The translations under genes and the position numbers were made by a program. The notes beneath the pieces were generated by a model that worked only from the letters and a program-made list of their open reading frames with translations, was not told the origin of the DNA and ran no database searches. DNA of 64,000 bases from Ferrovum sp. JA12 (GTDB lineage: Bacteria > Pseudomonadota > Gammaproteobacteria > Burkholderiales > Ferrovaceae). The DNA is taken from the NCBI RefSeq assembly GCF_001431705.1, contig NZ_LJWX01000002.1, positions 372,001-436,000 of the forward strand. Reading direction: 5' to 3'. Positions 1 to 10,959 of this stretch are shown here, piece by piece (the first letter of the stretch is position 1; every line of letters begins with the position of its first letter).

Positions 1-1
1 C

Positions 2-1686
<1,685 letters not shown>

Positions 1687-1692
1687 TAGTTT

Positions 1693-3261
1693 ATGTCTCG
1701 ACAAAAAATTCTGATTATTGATTTCGGTGCACAGTATGTGCAGTTAATTGCAAGACGTGTTCGTGAAGCAGGGGTGTATTGCGAGTTGCACCCCTATGAT
1801 GTCAGTGAAGCCTTTATTCGTGAATTTAAGCCTCAGGGAATTATTCTCTCTGGCGGACCGGCATCGGTGACTGAGAGTACTCCACCTTCCGCACCTCAAG
1901 TAGTGTTTGAGTTAGGTGTACCAGTTTTAGGTATTTGTTATGGCATGCAAACCATGGCACAACAATTGGGGGGACGCGTCGAGAATGCTATCAACCGTGA
2001 ATTTGGTTATGCTGAAGTTCGCGCCAGAGGTCACTCAGAATTACTAAAAGATATACAAGATCATATGAATGATCAAGGTCATGGCTTACTTGAAGTGTGG
2101 ATGAGTCATGGAGATAAGGTTACTGAATTACCATCAGGCTTTAAAGTGATCTGTGACAATGCGGCGACTCCTATTGCAGGGATGGCAGATGAAACAAGAG
2201 GCTTTTATGGCGTTCAGTTTCATCCTGAAGTGACTCATACCAGAAAAGGCAGAGCGATTCTTGAACGCTTTGTGCACCATATTTGTGGTTGCGATAACTC
2301 TTGGGCTATGCCTGATTATGTCAGCGAAGCAGTTAACCATATTCGCCAAACAGTAGGACAAGATGAAGTATTGCTAGGACTCTCAGGCGGGGTGGATTCC
2401 TCCGTTGCAGCAGCATTAATTCATCAAGCCATTGGCCAACAACTCACTTGTGTATTTGTGGATCATGGTTTGTTGCGCTTTCAAGAAGCTGAACAAGTAA
2501 TGGCTACTTTTGCTCAACATTTGGGTGTAAAAGTTATTCACGTGAATGCTAAGGAGCGTTTCTTTAAAGAGCTTCAAGGCGTTACAGATCCGGAGCAAAA
2601 ACGTAAAATTATTGGCCGTATTTTTGTTGAAGTATTCCAAGAAGAGTCGGACAAGTTAAAACAAGTTAAATGGTTGGCTCAAGGCACTATTTACCCTGAT
2701 GTGATTGAATCAGCGGGCGCTAAAAAAAGTGGTAAAGCTCACGCCATCAAATCTCACCACAATGTAGGTGGATTGCCTGATACTCTTCACCTAAAACTAT
2801 TAGAACCATTACGTGAACTGTTTAAAGATGAAGTCAGGGCCCTAGGTGTTGCATTGGGGTTACCTTCTGAAATGGTTTACCGTCATCCTTTCCCAGGGCC
2901 GGGTCTGGGTGTTAGAATTTTAGGTGAAGTGAAACCTGAATTTGTTGATCTACTGCAGCGCGCCGATGCGATTTTTATTGATGAGCTTAGGCAAGGGGCA
3001 TGGTACGACGAAGTTTCACAAGCTTTTGCTGTTTTTCTACCCGTTAAGTCTGTAGGGGTAATGGGTGATGGACGAACCTATGAATATGTGGTGGCTTTGC
3101 GAGCAGTGGTCACCAGTGATTTTATGACTGCTCATTGGGCTGAATTACCCTATGATTTATTGGGTAAAGTATCTAACCGAATTATCAATGAAGTTCGTGG
3201 TATCAACCGAGTGGTATATGATATTTCCGGTAAACCTCCCGCAACTATTGAGTGGGAATAA
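1693..3261 (+). CDS. guaA: GMP synthase (glutamine-hydrolysing)
   Basis: GMP synthase aminates XMP to GMP using glutamine and ATP. At 522 residues it is full length. The class I glutamine amidotransferase domain is N-terminal: ISGGPASV, nucleophile cysteine in [10 protein letters not shown] near residue 80, and FHPEVTHT with the catalytic histidine and glutamate near 175. The ATP pyrophosphatase P-loop [11 protein letters not shown] follows near residue 226, and the dimerisation domain ends in ATIEWE. The last codons form the left junction of the integrated element, so the reading frame was restored on integration. Expected to be functional. Confidence 0.97.
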   Translation: MSRQKILIIDFGAQYVQLIARRVREAGVYCELHPYDVSEAFIREFKPQGIILSGGPASVTESTPPSAPQVVFELGVPVLGICYGMQTMAQQLGGRVENAINREFGYAEVRARGHSELLKDIQDHMNDQGHGLLEVWMSHGDKVTELPSGFKVICDNAATPIAGMADETRGFYGVQFHPEVTHTRKGRAILERFVHHICGCDNSWAMPDYVSEAVNHIRQTVGQDEVLLGLSGGVDSSVAAALIHQAIGQQLTCVFVDHGLLRFQEAEQVMATFAQHLGVKVIHVNAKERFFKELQGVTDPEQKRKIIGRIFVEVFQEESDKLKQVKWLAQGTIYPDVIESAGAKKSGKAHAIKSHHNVGGLPDTLHLKLLEPLRELFKDEVRALGVALGLPSEMVYRHPFPGPGLGVRILGEVKPEFVDLLQRADAIFIDELRQGAWYDEVSQAFAVFLPVKSVGVMGDGRTYEYVVALRAVVTSDFMTAHWAELPYDLLGKVSNRIINEVRGINRVVYDISGKPPATIEWE

Positions 3262-3265
3262 TTTT
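3250..3265 (+). repeat. attL core (guaA 3' end)
   Basis: GAGTGGGAATAATTTT overlaps the last codons of guaA (Glu-Trp-Glu-stop). It pairs with GAGTGGGAGTAGTTTT at 59732-59747. The first eight bases are identical and the two differences fall in synonymous third or stop positions. The exact crossover point within the shared bases cannot be told from one sequence. Confidence 0.85.
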
Positions 3266-3424
3266 AGGTCTTTCGGCAGCTTTCGGGGACTATCGAAAAA
3301 ACAAGTTAATCTATTGATTTATATAAGTTTACATGCCGACATGTATCGGCATCTATCGACGACAAGCAAAACTTTTTGTCGGTAATCCTGTCGGTAATGA
3401 AAGCTAGGCCAATCACCAGAAATA

Positions 3425-3532
3425 TTTTACCGTCTGACTGATTTCAGTGGTGACGGTAAAAAATAGCGTGAAAAGCTAGTATTCATAGGGGTTTCGGAGC
3501 ATCATGTCACTTTCAAGCCGTTGACGGTAAAA
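3425..3532. promoter_or_regulatory. Repeated GACGGTAAA boxes, candidate integrase arm sites (left)
   Basis: Three copies of GACGGTAAA lie between attL and int: inverted at 3425-3434 (TTTTACCGTC), and direct at 3452-3460 and 3523-3532. Two related TGTCGGTAAT boxes are at 3377-3386 and 3389-3398. The same nonamer appears twice at the right end of the element. The placement near both att sites fits arm-type binding sites of a tyrosine recombinase, or sites that control int. The rest of 3266-3557 holds no gene. Confidence 0.5.
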
Positions 3533-3557
3533 TTTCCGTTATCAGGAGGAAGAGCCG

Positions 3558-4814
3558 ATGCTTACCGACACCGCACTGAAGAACCTCAAACCCAAGGACA
3601 CGCCTTACAAGGTAACGGACAGGGACGGCATGTACGTCACGATCTCGACGGCGGGTACCGTCACGTTCCGCTATGACTACCGGATCAATGGCAGGCGCGA
3701 GACGCTAACGATTGGGCGCTACGGGCCGGGCGGTCTATCGCTGGCTCGGGCGCGCGAAAAGTGCATCGACGCGAAGCGAGCCGTTTCGGAAGGCCAGTCC
3801 CCGGCGCAGGAAAAGCAGCGCGAGAAACGGCGTCTGTCCGAAGCCAAAACCTTCCAGGAATTTACCGACAAATGGTATGAGGAAGCCAGGATGGCCGATA
3901 GCACCCGGTCGATGCGCAAGAGCATCCTTGACAGGGACATTCTGCCGGTGTTCAAAAGCCGTCTGCTGAGCGAGATCAGCCCCGACGATCTGCGTGACCT
4001 GTGCAACAAGGTCAAGGACAGGGGGGCGCCAGCAACGGCGATCCACGTCCGCGACATCATCAAACAAATCTACGGCTTCGCTATCCTGCACGGCGAGAAG
4101 GTGGCCAACCCTGCCGACGACGTGGGGCCATCGTCGATCGCCACCTTCGTGCCGAGAGATCGGGCGCTGTCGCCTACGGAGATACGCGTCCTGCACAAGG
4201 AGTTGGAGTACGTGGCTTCGTACCCGACCATCAAACTGGCGCTGCGGCTGATCCTGCTCACGCTGGTGCGCAAGGGCGAACTCATCCATGCGACGTGGGA
4301 CGAGATCGACTTCGAGAACGCGCTGTGGACTATTCCGAAAACGCGCATGAAGGCTGGCAAGGCCCACAACATCTACCTGTCGCAGCAGGCGCTCGACATC
4401 ATGATCGCGCTGCGCACCTGCGCCGGTGGCTCGAAGTACCTGCTGCCCTCGCGCTATGACGGCGACAAGTGTATGTCGAACGCCACGCTGAATCGCGTCG
4501 CGCAGATAGTCGTCGAGCGGTCGAAAGCGAAGGGTCTACCAATCGAAAGCTTCAGCGTGCATGACCTGCGCCGCACCGGTTCGACCATCCTCAACGAACT
4601 CGGTTTCAACAGCGATTGGATTGAGAAGTGCTTGGCGCACGAAGATGGCCGTTCATCACGCGGTGTCTACAACAAGGCCGAATACGCAGAGCAGCGCCGG
4701 CACATGCTGCAAGAATGGGCCGACATGATTGATGCTTGGGTGGCCGGCAAGTCACACACTCCGACGTTGCTGCCACCGTCGATGAAGGTCATCACGACAC
4801 AGGCGCTGCTTTGA
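3558..4814 (+). CDS. int: P4-type tyrosine recombinase (ICE integrase)
   Basis: Site-specific recombinase expected to integrate and excise the element at guaA. The 418 residues show an N-terminal DUF4102 arm-binding domain (about 1-90: LTDTALKNLKPKD, ITISTAG-like strand region, GRYGPGGLSLARAREK), a SAM-like core-binding domain (about 100-190) and a catalytic domain. There the arginine of LLTLVRKGEL, the box HDLRRTGSTIL, the histidine of LAHED and the likely nucleophile tyrosine of RGVYNKAEY are all present. AGGAGGA (3544-3550) precedes ATG 3558. It lies 296 bp from attL, the usual position, and converges with the AlpA-like gene. Confidence 0.93.
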   Translation: MLTDTALKNLKPKDTPYKVTDRDGMYVTISTAGTVTFRYDYRINGRRETLTIGRYGPGGLSLARAREKCIDAKRAVSEGQSPAQEKQREKRRLSEAKTFQEFTDKWYEEARMADSTRSMRKSILDRDILPVFKSRLLSEISPDDLRDLCNKVKDRGAPATAIHVRDIIKQIYGFAILHGEKVANPADDVGPSSIATFVPRDRALSPTEIRVLHKELEYVASYPTIKLALRLILLTLVRKGELIHATWDEIDFENALWTIPKTRMKAGKAHNIYLSQQALDIMIALRTCAGGSKYLLPSRYDGDKCMSNATLNRVAQIVVERSKAKGLPIESFSVHDLRRTGSTILNELGFNSDWIEKCLAHEDGRSSRGVYNKAEYAEQRRHMLQEWADMIDAWVAGKSHTPTLLPPSMKVITTQALL

Positions 4815-5199
4815 CGGGGCGGCGCTTGCGCCGACGCACGTCCGGTGAAGGCGCCCGTTTCAACTGTGCACTATCGGAAGCTTGCCGACGTGCGTCGAGC
4901 CAGGCTTCTACTTCCGTCAAGTCCCATACCACGCAGCGCGCGGTCAGATTGAACCGGCGCGGAAATTCTCCGCGGCGCTCCATGTCATAGATCGTGGTAT
5001 CGGCCAGCGGCACGATCTGTCGCAGCTCGGTACGGCGGATTGTGCGTCTGAACGGCAAGGTATTCGTCGCGACCAGTTGTGGTAGCTGCATGTCGTGCGG
5101 TTCGTTTGTATCAGAGTCGTCGTTTGGCCGCGCAGCCACCAGGCTTCGATCTGTTTTGTACATGATCTGCTCCATCATCAGGGCAATTGCTGGTTGCAT
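4792..5199 (-). CDS. AlpA-like DNA-binding protein, candidate excisionase
   Basis: A small protein of up to 135 residues with a MerR/AlpA-type helix-turn-helix: RRTELRQIVPLADTTIYDM followed by ERRGEFPRRF and WDLTEVEAWLDARR at about residues 55-105. Proteins of this type regulate int or act as recombination directionality factors in P4-like islands. The gene ends inside the last 23 bp of int, tail to tail. Several in-frame methionines (codons 1, 8, 9, 13) make the start uncertain. The C-terminus is very basic. Excisionase activity is inferred from position. Confidence 0.65.
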   Translation of the reverse strand: MQPAIALMMEQIMYKTDRSLVAARPNDDSDTNEPHDMQLPQLVATNTLPFRRTIRRTELRQIVPLADTTIYDMERRGEFPRRFNLTARCVVWDLTEVEAWLDARRQASDSAQLKRAPSPDVRRRKRRPVKAAPVS

Positions 5200-5314
5200 C
5201 GCAACGGCCGGTATAAATGCGGTCCTGTGATGGTGATCTTTCCGGCATCTATCGAAAACTCGCTCAGGCGTACATGGGCGTATTGCGATTGTGCTGATGC
5301 GGCATCGCTGTGAA

Positions 5315-5539
5315 TCACTTCGCCCTGGTCTTCCTGAATCCCCGATCCCGTGCCATGAATGATTCCAGCATGTGCGGGATCAATGTGGCGGCATCGACCG
5401 GTTCGCCGTAGGTCTGCGCATGCAGCGCGGCGTAACGCTCTAAATCGGCCTTGAGCGTGACCGTTAGTGAGACAGTGAGTTTTACAGTCTCGGTTTTAGG
5501 TAGCGGCCCTAGCCGCAGCTTGCTGGTGGGCATATTCAT
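5315..5539 (-). CDS. DUF2274 domain protein, last gene of the trb operon
   Basis: A 74-residue protein containing KLRLGPLPKTETVKL and LKADLERYAALHAQTYG, typical of DUF2274, a small family found directly after trbI in conjugative elements. It has no known function; the sequence looks like a ribbon-helix-helix-like small protein. It overlaps trbI by ATGA (5536-5539), which fixes the start and shows translational coupling. The 115 bp beyond it, up to the AlpA-like gene, hold nothing I can identify. Confidence 0.75.
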   Translation of the reverse strand: MNMPTSKLRLGPLPKTETVKLTVSLTVTLKADLERYAALHAQTYGEPVDAATLIPHMLESFMARDRGFRKTRAK

Positions 5540-6816
5540 TGCGACGATCCCCTCTGGAAGAACAGCGGCTGGTACGGACGCAGGATCAGATCCTTGTTCA
5601 CCATTACCCGCATCGGGAATCCGGGCCGGATGGTGAGCGTCGGCTGGATACTCACGTTGCGTTTGGTGATCTCCTGACCGACCTGGTTCACGGTGTCCTG
5701 CGCGCTCTGGCGAACGGCGACGGTCACGCCACCGGTACTGCCGCTGTTGTTGGGTGCTGCCAGCTCGGCACCGACTCCGAGCAGCGTGGACAACGCGGCA
5801 CCGGCGATGATGCGATCCCAGTGCCAATCGACGCCATCCTCCAGCCCGGCATAACCAGCCGGGTCGATGCCGGGCAGACGGTCGAGCGAAATCGACGAGG
5901 TATCGGGCAGGATCAAGCGCGTCCACACCAGCAGTACCCGTCGCTGACCGAAGGCCACCTGGCTGTCGTAGCGGCCGATCAGTCGCGACCCCTGCGGAAT
6001 CAGCAGGAAGCGACCCGTGGCCGTGTCGTAGACCGCCTCCGTCACATTGGCAATGACCTGTCCCGGCAGGTCGGAGTTGATGCCCGTCACCAGCGCCGCC
6101 GGAATGATGGTGCCTGCCATCACCTGGTAGGGCGATGTCGGCAATTGCAGGCTGGCCGGATTGCGGGTGGTGGTGTCGCCGCCATTCGTGAGGAACGCTT
6201 CCTTCTGATCCTGCCGGTTCTGCACAGCTGTTGGATCGGTTGGCTGTGTCGATGCCATTGCCATCGGATTGAAGGCCTGATTGCCCGATGCCTGCTCGGG
6301 CTGGATTGCGGCTGCGGTGGTTGCCGGTGCCGCCTTTGTTGCACTACTGCTGCGGAAGAACACTGACGAACGCGCCGCATCCTCGGCATCGCCCGGCTGA
6401 GCGATGCGGCCGGGTTGCGCTGGAGTGTATGCGCCTGTGTTCCCGTGGTTCTGCGCATGCACGATGGCCGGCCCCAAGTCGCCCGGCAACGGCTCACCCA
6501 ACATCGGCACCACAGGCTTAGCCATTGGCACCACTTTGGTATAGTCCTTGGGCAACTGGTCGAGGCTATCGGCCCGTGAGACGCGATCCACGTTGTACAG
6601 CTCGGTGGCCGGGTTGCGTTCGCGCTTGTGTGGCTGCAAGGACCAGAGCGTGGCTCCCAGGATGATGATGCCGAGCGCCCCAGCAAACACCGCCAGCATG
6701 CGCCGATTGAGTCGCGTGACCGGACGCGGTGAAGCGCGCAGAGCCAAGGTGTCCGGGTCGGCCTTATCTGTCCCCGTCGGCGGCGTCTGCGGTGTGGCGG
6801 ACGTGCTCATGCTCAA
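5536..6816 (-). CDS. trbI: Conjugal transfer protein TrbI (VirB10-like)
   Basis: TrbI is the VirB10-type scaffold that bridges the inner and outer membranes in the mating channel. The 426 residues show a short cytoplasmic N-terminus, one membrane helix at about 38-60 (MLAVFAGALGIIILGATLW), a Pro/Ala/Gln-rich periplasmic linker, and a conserved C-terminal domain (PYQVMAGTIIPAALVTGINSDLPGQ is its usual opening, near residue 230). ATGA overlaps link it to trbG upstream and DUF2274 downstream. Length is normal. Confidence 0.93.
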   Translation of the reverse strand: MSMSTSATPQTPPTGTDKADPDTLALRASPRPVTRLNRRMLAVFAGALGIIILGATLWSLQPHKRERNPATELYNVDRVSRADSLDQLPKDYTKVVPMAKPVVPMLGEPLPGDLGPAIVHAQNHGNTGAYTPAQPGRIAQPGDAEDAARSSVFFRSSSATKAAPATTAAAIQPEQASGNQAFNPMAMASTQPTDPTAVQNRQDQKEAFLTNGGDTTTRNPASLQLPTSPYQVMAGTIIPAALVTGINSDLPGQVIANVTEAVYDTATGRFLLIPQGSRLIGRYDSQVAFGQRRVLLVWTRLILPDTSSISLDRLPGIDPAGYAGLEDGVDWHWDRIIAGAALSTLLGVGAELAAPNNSGSTGGVTVAVRQSAQDTVNQVGQEITKRNVSIQPTLTIRPGFPMRVMVNKDLILRPYQPLFFQRGSSQ

Positions 6817-7826
6817 TACCTCCGCGCCGTGCTGCCAACGCCATCGGTGCGTTCGATACGAACGACGGCGGCCTTGTCCGCACCTAGCCGCAACTCGGCT
6901 GCACCAAACAGCCGATCCACCACGTAATAGGGCGAGCGGAAGCGGTAGTTCACGAGCTGGCCATCGCCCTGCTGCCCGATCACGAATAGCGGCGGCAGCT
7001 CGCCCTGCGCGATGCCAGCAGGGAACTGGATATAGACCCGCTCGCCGTCATCGAACGCGCGCAGCGGTTTCCATGGTGGGCTGTCGCCGGTGATCGCGTA
7101 GCGGAACTTGATCTGCTCCAGCGACAAGCCTGAGTCCACTGGCGCTGCCGCCTGAGCCTGCTGCGCCTGCTTCTGCAAGGCCAGCATGCGGTCTTTCGGA
7201 TAATCCCACGAAGCCGAGGCCATCCACGCCTGCGGCGTCGACGACATTTCGAGCAGGTAGGTGCGGCGGTTGGTGGTGATGACCAGGTTTGTCTTCAAGC
7301 CGACGCGGGTGGGTTTCACGAGTATGTTCACACGCAGACTGGCACCCGCGCCGCTGGCCGTGTCGCCCACTATCCAGCGCACGGTGTCGCCGGCCGAGAC
7401 CGTCACCAGTTCCTCGCCCTGCTGCAAGGTGATAACAGTGACACGCTCCGGACTGGTGTAGAGCTGATACAGCGCGCCGTCCGTATAGGGCCAGACCTGG
7501 ATCGCGTTTATATATCCTTCGCGGCTGGGGGCCACGCGGGCTTCGGCATTGGCGCGCGCCACACGAACCTTCTCGTCGGGCGATTCGGCGACTGGCTTGT
7601 CCTCTGGCGAGCTCGCCAGCGGCTTCAACTGTTCGGGCAGCGGGAGTGGTTTGGGCACTTCGACCACCTCGATGGGTTTGGGCAATTCCGGCAGCGCGTG
7701 CGCCGCGACGGGTTCGTCCAGCGTGATGTCCGGCGGCGGCTTGCCGTGTGTGGCGCAGCCGCTGACAGTCACCAAGGTGGCGCTCAGGATCAACGGCAAA
7801 GCGTAAATACGGATTTTGGTTTTCAT
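6813..7826 (-). CDS. trbG: Conjugal transfer protein TrbG (VirB9-like)
   Basis: TrbG is the VirB9-type outer-membrane-complex subunit. The 337-residue protein starts with a lipoprotein-like signal (lipobox VSGC, cysteine at about residue 24). A proline-rich region of about 100 residues follows, then the conserved core: YTDGALYQLYTSPERVTVI, and near the C-terminus the motifs RYAITGDSPPWKP and YYVVDRLFGAAELRLG. It overlaps trbF upstream and trbI downstream by 4 bp each. A lipidated VirB9-type protein would also take on part of the VirB7 role, which is inference. Confidence 0.92.
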   Translation of the reverse strand: MKTKIRIYALPLILSATLVTVSGCATHGKPPPDITLDEPVAAHALPELPKPIEVVEVPKPLPLPEQLKPLASSPEDKPVAESPDEKVRVARANAEARVAPSREGYINAIQVWPYTDGALYQLYTSPERVTVITLQQGEELVTVSAGDTVRWIVGDTASGAGASLRVNILVKPTRVGLKTNLVITTNRRTYLLEMSSTPQAWMASASWDYPKDRMLALQKQAQQAQAAAPVDSGLSLEQIKFRYAITGDSPPWKPLRAFDDGERVYIQFPAGIAQGELPPLFVIGQQGDGQLVNYRFRSPYYVVDRLFGAAELRLGADKAAVVRIERTDGVGSTARRY

Positions 7827-8530
7827 GGTTTCTTGGCTCCTTCGATCGCGTCGAGTTCACGGCTCCAGGAAAGGCCGTTCACGTAAATTCCTAGGGGGTT
7901 CTTGCGCAGTCGCTCCTCGGTGCGCGGCGGTTGCAGTACGATGGACAGCACAGCCGTCCAGCGCTCGACGCCAGAGGGCGAACCGTTCACATAGCTGCGC
8001 TCGATCCAGCGCACCTGGAACGAGGATTCGCTGGCGCGCACGACGCTGGTGATCTCGACGGCCGTCGAGGTCTGGCCGATGCGCGCGAACGGATCGTTGA
8101 CGCGCGCATAGTCGTTCAGCGTGGCCGCACCTTTATCGGTGGTGTAGTCGTAGGCTTCGAGCCAGTTCTGCCGCACCACGATGGGATCAATCGACAGCGA
8201 GCGCACGTCGGTGAGGAAGCGCGCCAGGTGGTAGGCGATCTGCGCGTCGTTCGGCTTGTATGGCGTGGCGGCCTCGCCCACCGCGCGTACCTGACCGCCG
8301 GTGGCCACCTCGACCACATAAGGCGTGACGATGGACTGCGCCGAGCGCCACACCAGCCCACCCGCCATCAGCAGCGCGAGCGACAGACAGCCGAAGGCCA
8401 TCAGCCGCCAGTTCTTCGCCTGCACGCGCGCACTGCCGATGCGCTGGTCCCAGACCTGCGCGGCGGCCTGGTAGGGGGTGACGGGCTCGGGCGTTTCCGA
8501 GTACTTCACCTGGGGTCGTTTGAATCGCAT
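7823..8530 (-). CDS. trbF: Conjugal transfer protein TrbF (VirB8-like)
   Basis: TrbF is the VirB8-type inner-membrane assembly factor. The 235-residue protein has a cytoplasmic start (YSETPEPVTPYQAAAQVWDQRIGSA, split here as it is long), one membrane helix near residues 43-65 (GCLSLALLMAGGLVWRSA), and the periplasmic nuclear-transport-factor-2-like domain with VRWIERSY and a C-terminal NPLGIYVNGLSWSREL. All are typical for the family. It overlaps trbG by ATGA and follows trbL after 23 bp. Confidence 0.92.
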   Translation of the reverse strand: MRFKRPQVKYSETPEPVTPYQAAAQVWDQRIGSARVQAKNWRLMAFGCLSLALLMAGGLVWRSAQSIVTPYVVEVATGGQVRAVGEAATPYKPNDAQIAYHLARFLTDVRSLSIDPIVVRQNWLEAYDYTTDKGAATLNDYARVNDPFARIGQTSTAVEITSVVRASESSFQVRWIERSYVNGSPSGVERWTAVLSIVLQPPRTEERLRKNPLGIYVNGLSWSRELDAIEGAKKP

Positions 8531-8553
8531 GAACTGATCTCCGTTAAGCTTCC

Positions 8554-9915
8554 TTAGTGGTTCGAATCGTCGCGCAGGCTCGGGCTGGCCCCGCTGCCGC
8601 CGTGATCGCCCGAGCGCAGGGTGTGCGCCGCCGTCGTGGCCGCATGGCTCACCTGCTGTTTGCGGCGCATTTGTTTGGCCCAGGCGGGCTCTGCCGTTGA
8701 TGGCTTGGCTTCGGTCGAATCGGCCGATTCGGTAGAACTCGCGGCCGCCGCAGGCGCAGCAGCTTCCGCGACGAAATTGGCTACGCGATCCTTGACCGCT
8801 TTCGCACTGGCGGCGACGCGCTGGCCGACGGCCCCGGCACCGCTCTTGGCTACATTGGCAAGGCCTGCGCCAGCAGCACGAACTCCACCGCCACCCGATG
8901 CGGCTGCGCCAGCCTGGTAGGCGGTCTTCGCGCCGCTTGCCATTGAGCTGGTCGCACGCCCGACCGATGCAGCGCCACCGATGGCCGCGCGCGCAGCGCC
9001 TGGCGCCATGCGCGCACCCGCCGCTACCGCCGCGCCACCTGTCGCGATAGCGGCACCACCGGCGACAGCCAAACCAGCAGCACCCAACGCCGTGCCGGCC
9101 GCCGCACCGGCTCCGAGTTGAGGTGCGCCGGCTACCAGTCCGGTGGCAATTCCCGGCCCGAAGATCCCCAGCCCCAGCATTGCCAGTGAGGCCAGCATGA
9201 TGGTCAGCGCCAGATCGATAGAGGGCTCAGTGCCGGGCGGCACCTGGAACTGTGCAAACAGTCCCGTGCCGATGCCGACGATCACCGCCAGCACCAGCAC
9301 CTTGATGCCCGATGACACCACGTTGCCCAGCACCCGCTCGGCCAGGAACGCGGTCTTGTTCCACAACGCAAACGGCACCAGTACGAAACCCGCGAGCGTG
9401 GTCAGCTTGAATTCGATCAGCGTGACGAAGAGCTGCACGGCGAGCACAAAGAAGCTCACGATCACCATCAGCCAGGCGAGAAACAGCACGGCGATGACAT
9501 CGAGGTTCGCGAACACCTCGGGGAAGCCGGTCAGGTCGCTGATCTGCGCCATGATCGGTTGCGCCGCATCGACGCCGACCTTGGCCAGATGGCCCGGCTG
9601 CAGAAACTGCGTTTCTGTCAGCGTGGAACCGGACGCCACCAGTCCGAGTCCGGCAAACGAGTGGAACAGGATGCCTGCCAGGTTGTTGAAGTTGCCGATG
9701 ATGAAAGCGAAAGCGCCGACATAGAGCGTCTTCTTGATCAGCCTGCCGATCACGTCCTCGCCGCCCATGGCCCAGAACAGCCCGGCCAGCGTCATGTCGA
9801 TCACCACCAATGTGGCGGTGAGGAACGCCACCTCACCATGCAGCAGGCCGAAACCCGAGTCGATGTAGTGTGAGAAGACATCAAGGAAGTGGTCGATGAC
9901 CGACAGGTCGTTCAT
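8554..9915 (-). CDS. trbL: Conjugal transfer protein TrbL (VirB6-like)
   Basis: TrbL is the polytopic inner-membrane channel component related to VirB6. The 453-residue protein has five or six hydrophobic segments between about residues 25 and 265 (for example TLVVIDMTLAGLFWAMG and LTIMLASLAMLGLGIFG). A glycine/alanine-rich stretch of about 120 residues follows, then a charged hydrophilic tail from about residue 360. The low-complexity Ala/Gly segment is normal for TrbL. It starts 3 bp from the small lipoprotein gene. Confidence 0.92.
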   Translation of the reverse strand: MNDLSVIDHFLDVFSHYIDSGFGLLHGEVAFLTATLVVIDMTLAGLFWAMGGEDVIGRLIKKTLYVGAFAFIIGNFNNLAGILFHSFAGLGLVASGSTLTETQFLQPGHLAKVGVDAAQPIMAQISDLTGFPEVFANLDVIAVLFLAWLMVIVSFFVLAVQLFVTLIEFKLTTLAGFVLVPFALWNKTAFLAERVLGNVVSSGIKVLVLAVIVGIGTGLFAQFQVPPGTEPSIDLALTIMLASLAMLGLGIFGPGIATGLVAGAPQLGAGAAAGTALGAAGLAVAGGAAIATGGAAVAAGARMAPGAARAAIGGAASVGRATSSMASGAKTAYQAGAAASGGGGVRAAGAGLANVAKSGAGAVGQRVAASAKAVKDRVANFVAEAAAPAAAASSTESADSTEAKPSTAEPAWAKQMRRKQQVSHAATTAAHTLRSGDHGGSGASPSLRDDSNH

Positions 9916-9918
9916 GGC

Positions 9919-10188
9919 TCAGTCTTTCGGTGCAGAAGCGGGTGCAGCCGATGGCGCGGGCGTGTACGGCGTGCCGCTGCCCATGAAGCGCCGCCGCGTG
10001 GCTTCGGCGGCCATGTTGCATTGGGCGTCCCCCGCCTTGTCGTGGTCGGCCTTGCACTGCGCGCGGACTTCCTTCAGACGTTCTGGACTGGTCATCAGCG
10101 ATTCGACGGACTCGGCTGGTTCCGGTTTGCCGCACGCGGCCAGCAGCACGGTGCAGGCGGCAGCGATGAGGAGGGTTTTCATGATCAC
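9919..10188 (-). CDS. EexN/TrbK-like entry-exclusion lipoprotein
   Basis: An 87-89 residue lipoprotein: signal MKTLLIAAACTVLLAACG with the lipobox cysteine at about residue 19-21, then a short charged domain with two further cysteines (RAQCKADHDKAGDAQC). Position between trbJ and trbL and the size match TrbK/EexN proteins, which stop redundant transfer between cells carrying the same element. The C-terminus RRRFMGSGTPYTP closely resembles the TrbJ C-terminus. The start is either codon 1 or codon 3 of the frame (10188 or 10182). Confidence 0.8.
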   Translation of the reverse strand: MIMKTLLIAAACTVLLAACGKPEPAESVESLMTSPERLKEVRAQCKADHDKAGDAQCNMAAEATRRRFMGSGTPYTPAPSAAPASAPKD

Positions 10189-10194
10189 GTTTTC

Positions 10195-10959
10195 TCAATT
10201 GCCGTAGTAGTTGACGGTGTACGGCGTATAGGGCGTGCCGCCGCCCTGGAAGCGGCGGCGCACTTCACGGGCACGCTCCTGCACCGCGACTTGACGTGCC
10301 TGTTCCAGGGCGGTAGCACGGTCCTGCGTGATCTGAAGCTGTTGCGCCTGAATCGCCTGCCGGGCTTGCAAAGCCAGCAACTGGTTCGTCGCCTGTGTGG
10401 CTTGCAACGCGCCGACCGCCGACTGGCTGTTGTTCACGAGGTCGGTCAAGGTCTGCTCGTCGGACGCGAAGTTCTGCACCGCCTGCGATTGCACCTTGGT
10501 CGCGGTGCGCAACGCCTCCAACGAGTTGTGCCAGCGTGTGCGCGCATCGGTGGCCATCTGGCTACCCGAGGCGGAGGCGGTGTAGGCATCGGGATAAAGC
10601 CGCGCGAACTCGGTTTCCATCTGCGACACGTTGAAGGCCAGCCCCTGTGCCTGCTGGATCAACTGGTTCGTCGCGGATAGCGCCGAGCGCAGTTCATTGA
10701 GCGCGCTGAAATTCAGGCCTGTCAGGTTTTTCGCCTGGTTTGTCAGCATCTGCGCTTCGTTCTGGATCTGCCTGATCTGGTTGTTGATCTGCTCCAGCGC
10801 GCGTGCGGCCGTCATGATGTTCTGAGCCAGATTTGAAGGATCGAGCACGATGTCTCCGACCCCGAAAATGGCGTGCGCAGGCTGCACCACGCCGACAGCC
10901 ATCGTGCCCGCGACAATCAGGACGGCAATTTTTTGTTTGAATGAAGACTTGAGATTCAT
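10195..10959 (-). CDS. trbJ: Conjugal transfer protein TrbJ (VirB5-like)
   Basis: TrbJ is the VirB5-type minor pilus subunit, exported to the periplasm. The 254 residues begin with a Sec signal peptide (hydrophobic core AVLIVAGTMAVGVVQP, cleavage after AHA near residue 29). The long Gln/Ala-rich helical regions are predicted coiled coil (INNQIRQIQNEAQMLTNQAK). It ends in RRRFQGGGTPYTPYT, a motif shared with the lipoprotein encoded next. It overlaps trbE by ATGA at 10956-10959. Confidence 0.9.
   Translation of the reverse strand: MNLKSSFKQKIAVLIVAGTMAVGVVQPAHAIFGVGDIVLDPSNLAQNIMTAARALEQINNQIRQIQNEAQMLTNQAKNLTGLNFSALNELRSALSATNQLIQQAQGLAFNVSQMETEFARLYPDAYTASASGSQMATDARTRWHNSLEALRTATKVQSQAVQNFASDEQTLTDLVNNSQSAVGALQATQATNQLLALQARQAIQAQQLQITQDRATALEQARQVAVQERAREVRRRFQGGGTPYTPYTVNYYGN

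Noticed and set aside
3735-4367. 210-codon minus-strand frame inside int
   Set aside because: Antisense shadow of a high-GC gene, with no domain and no ribosome binding site.
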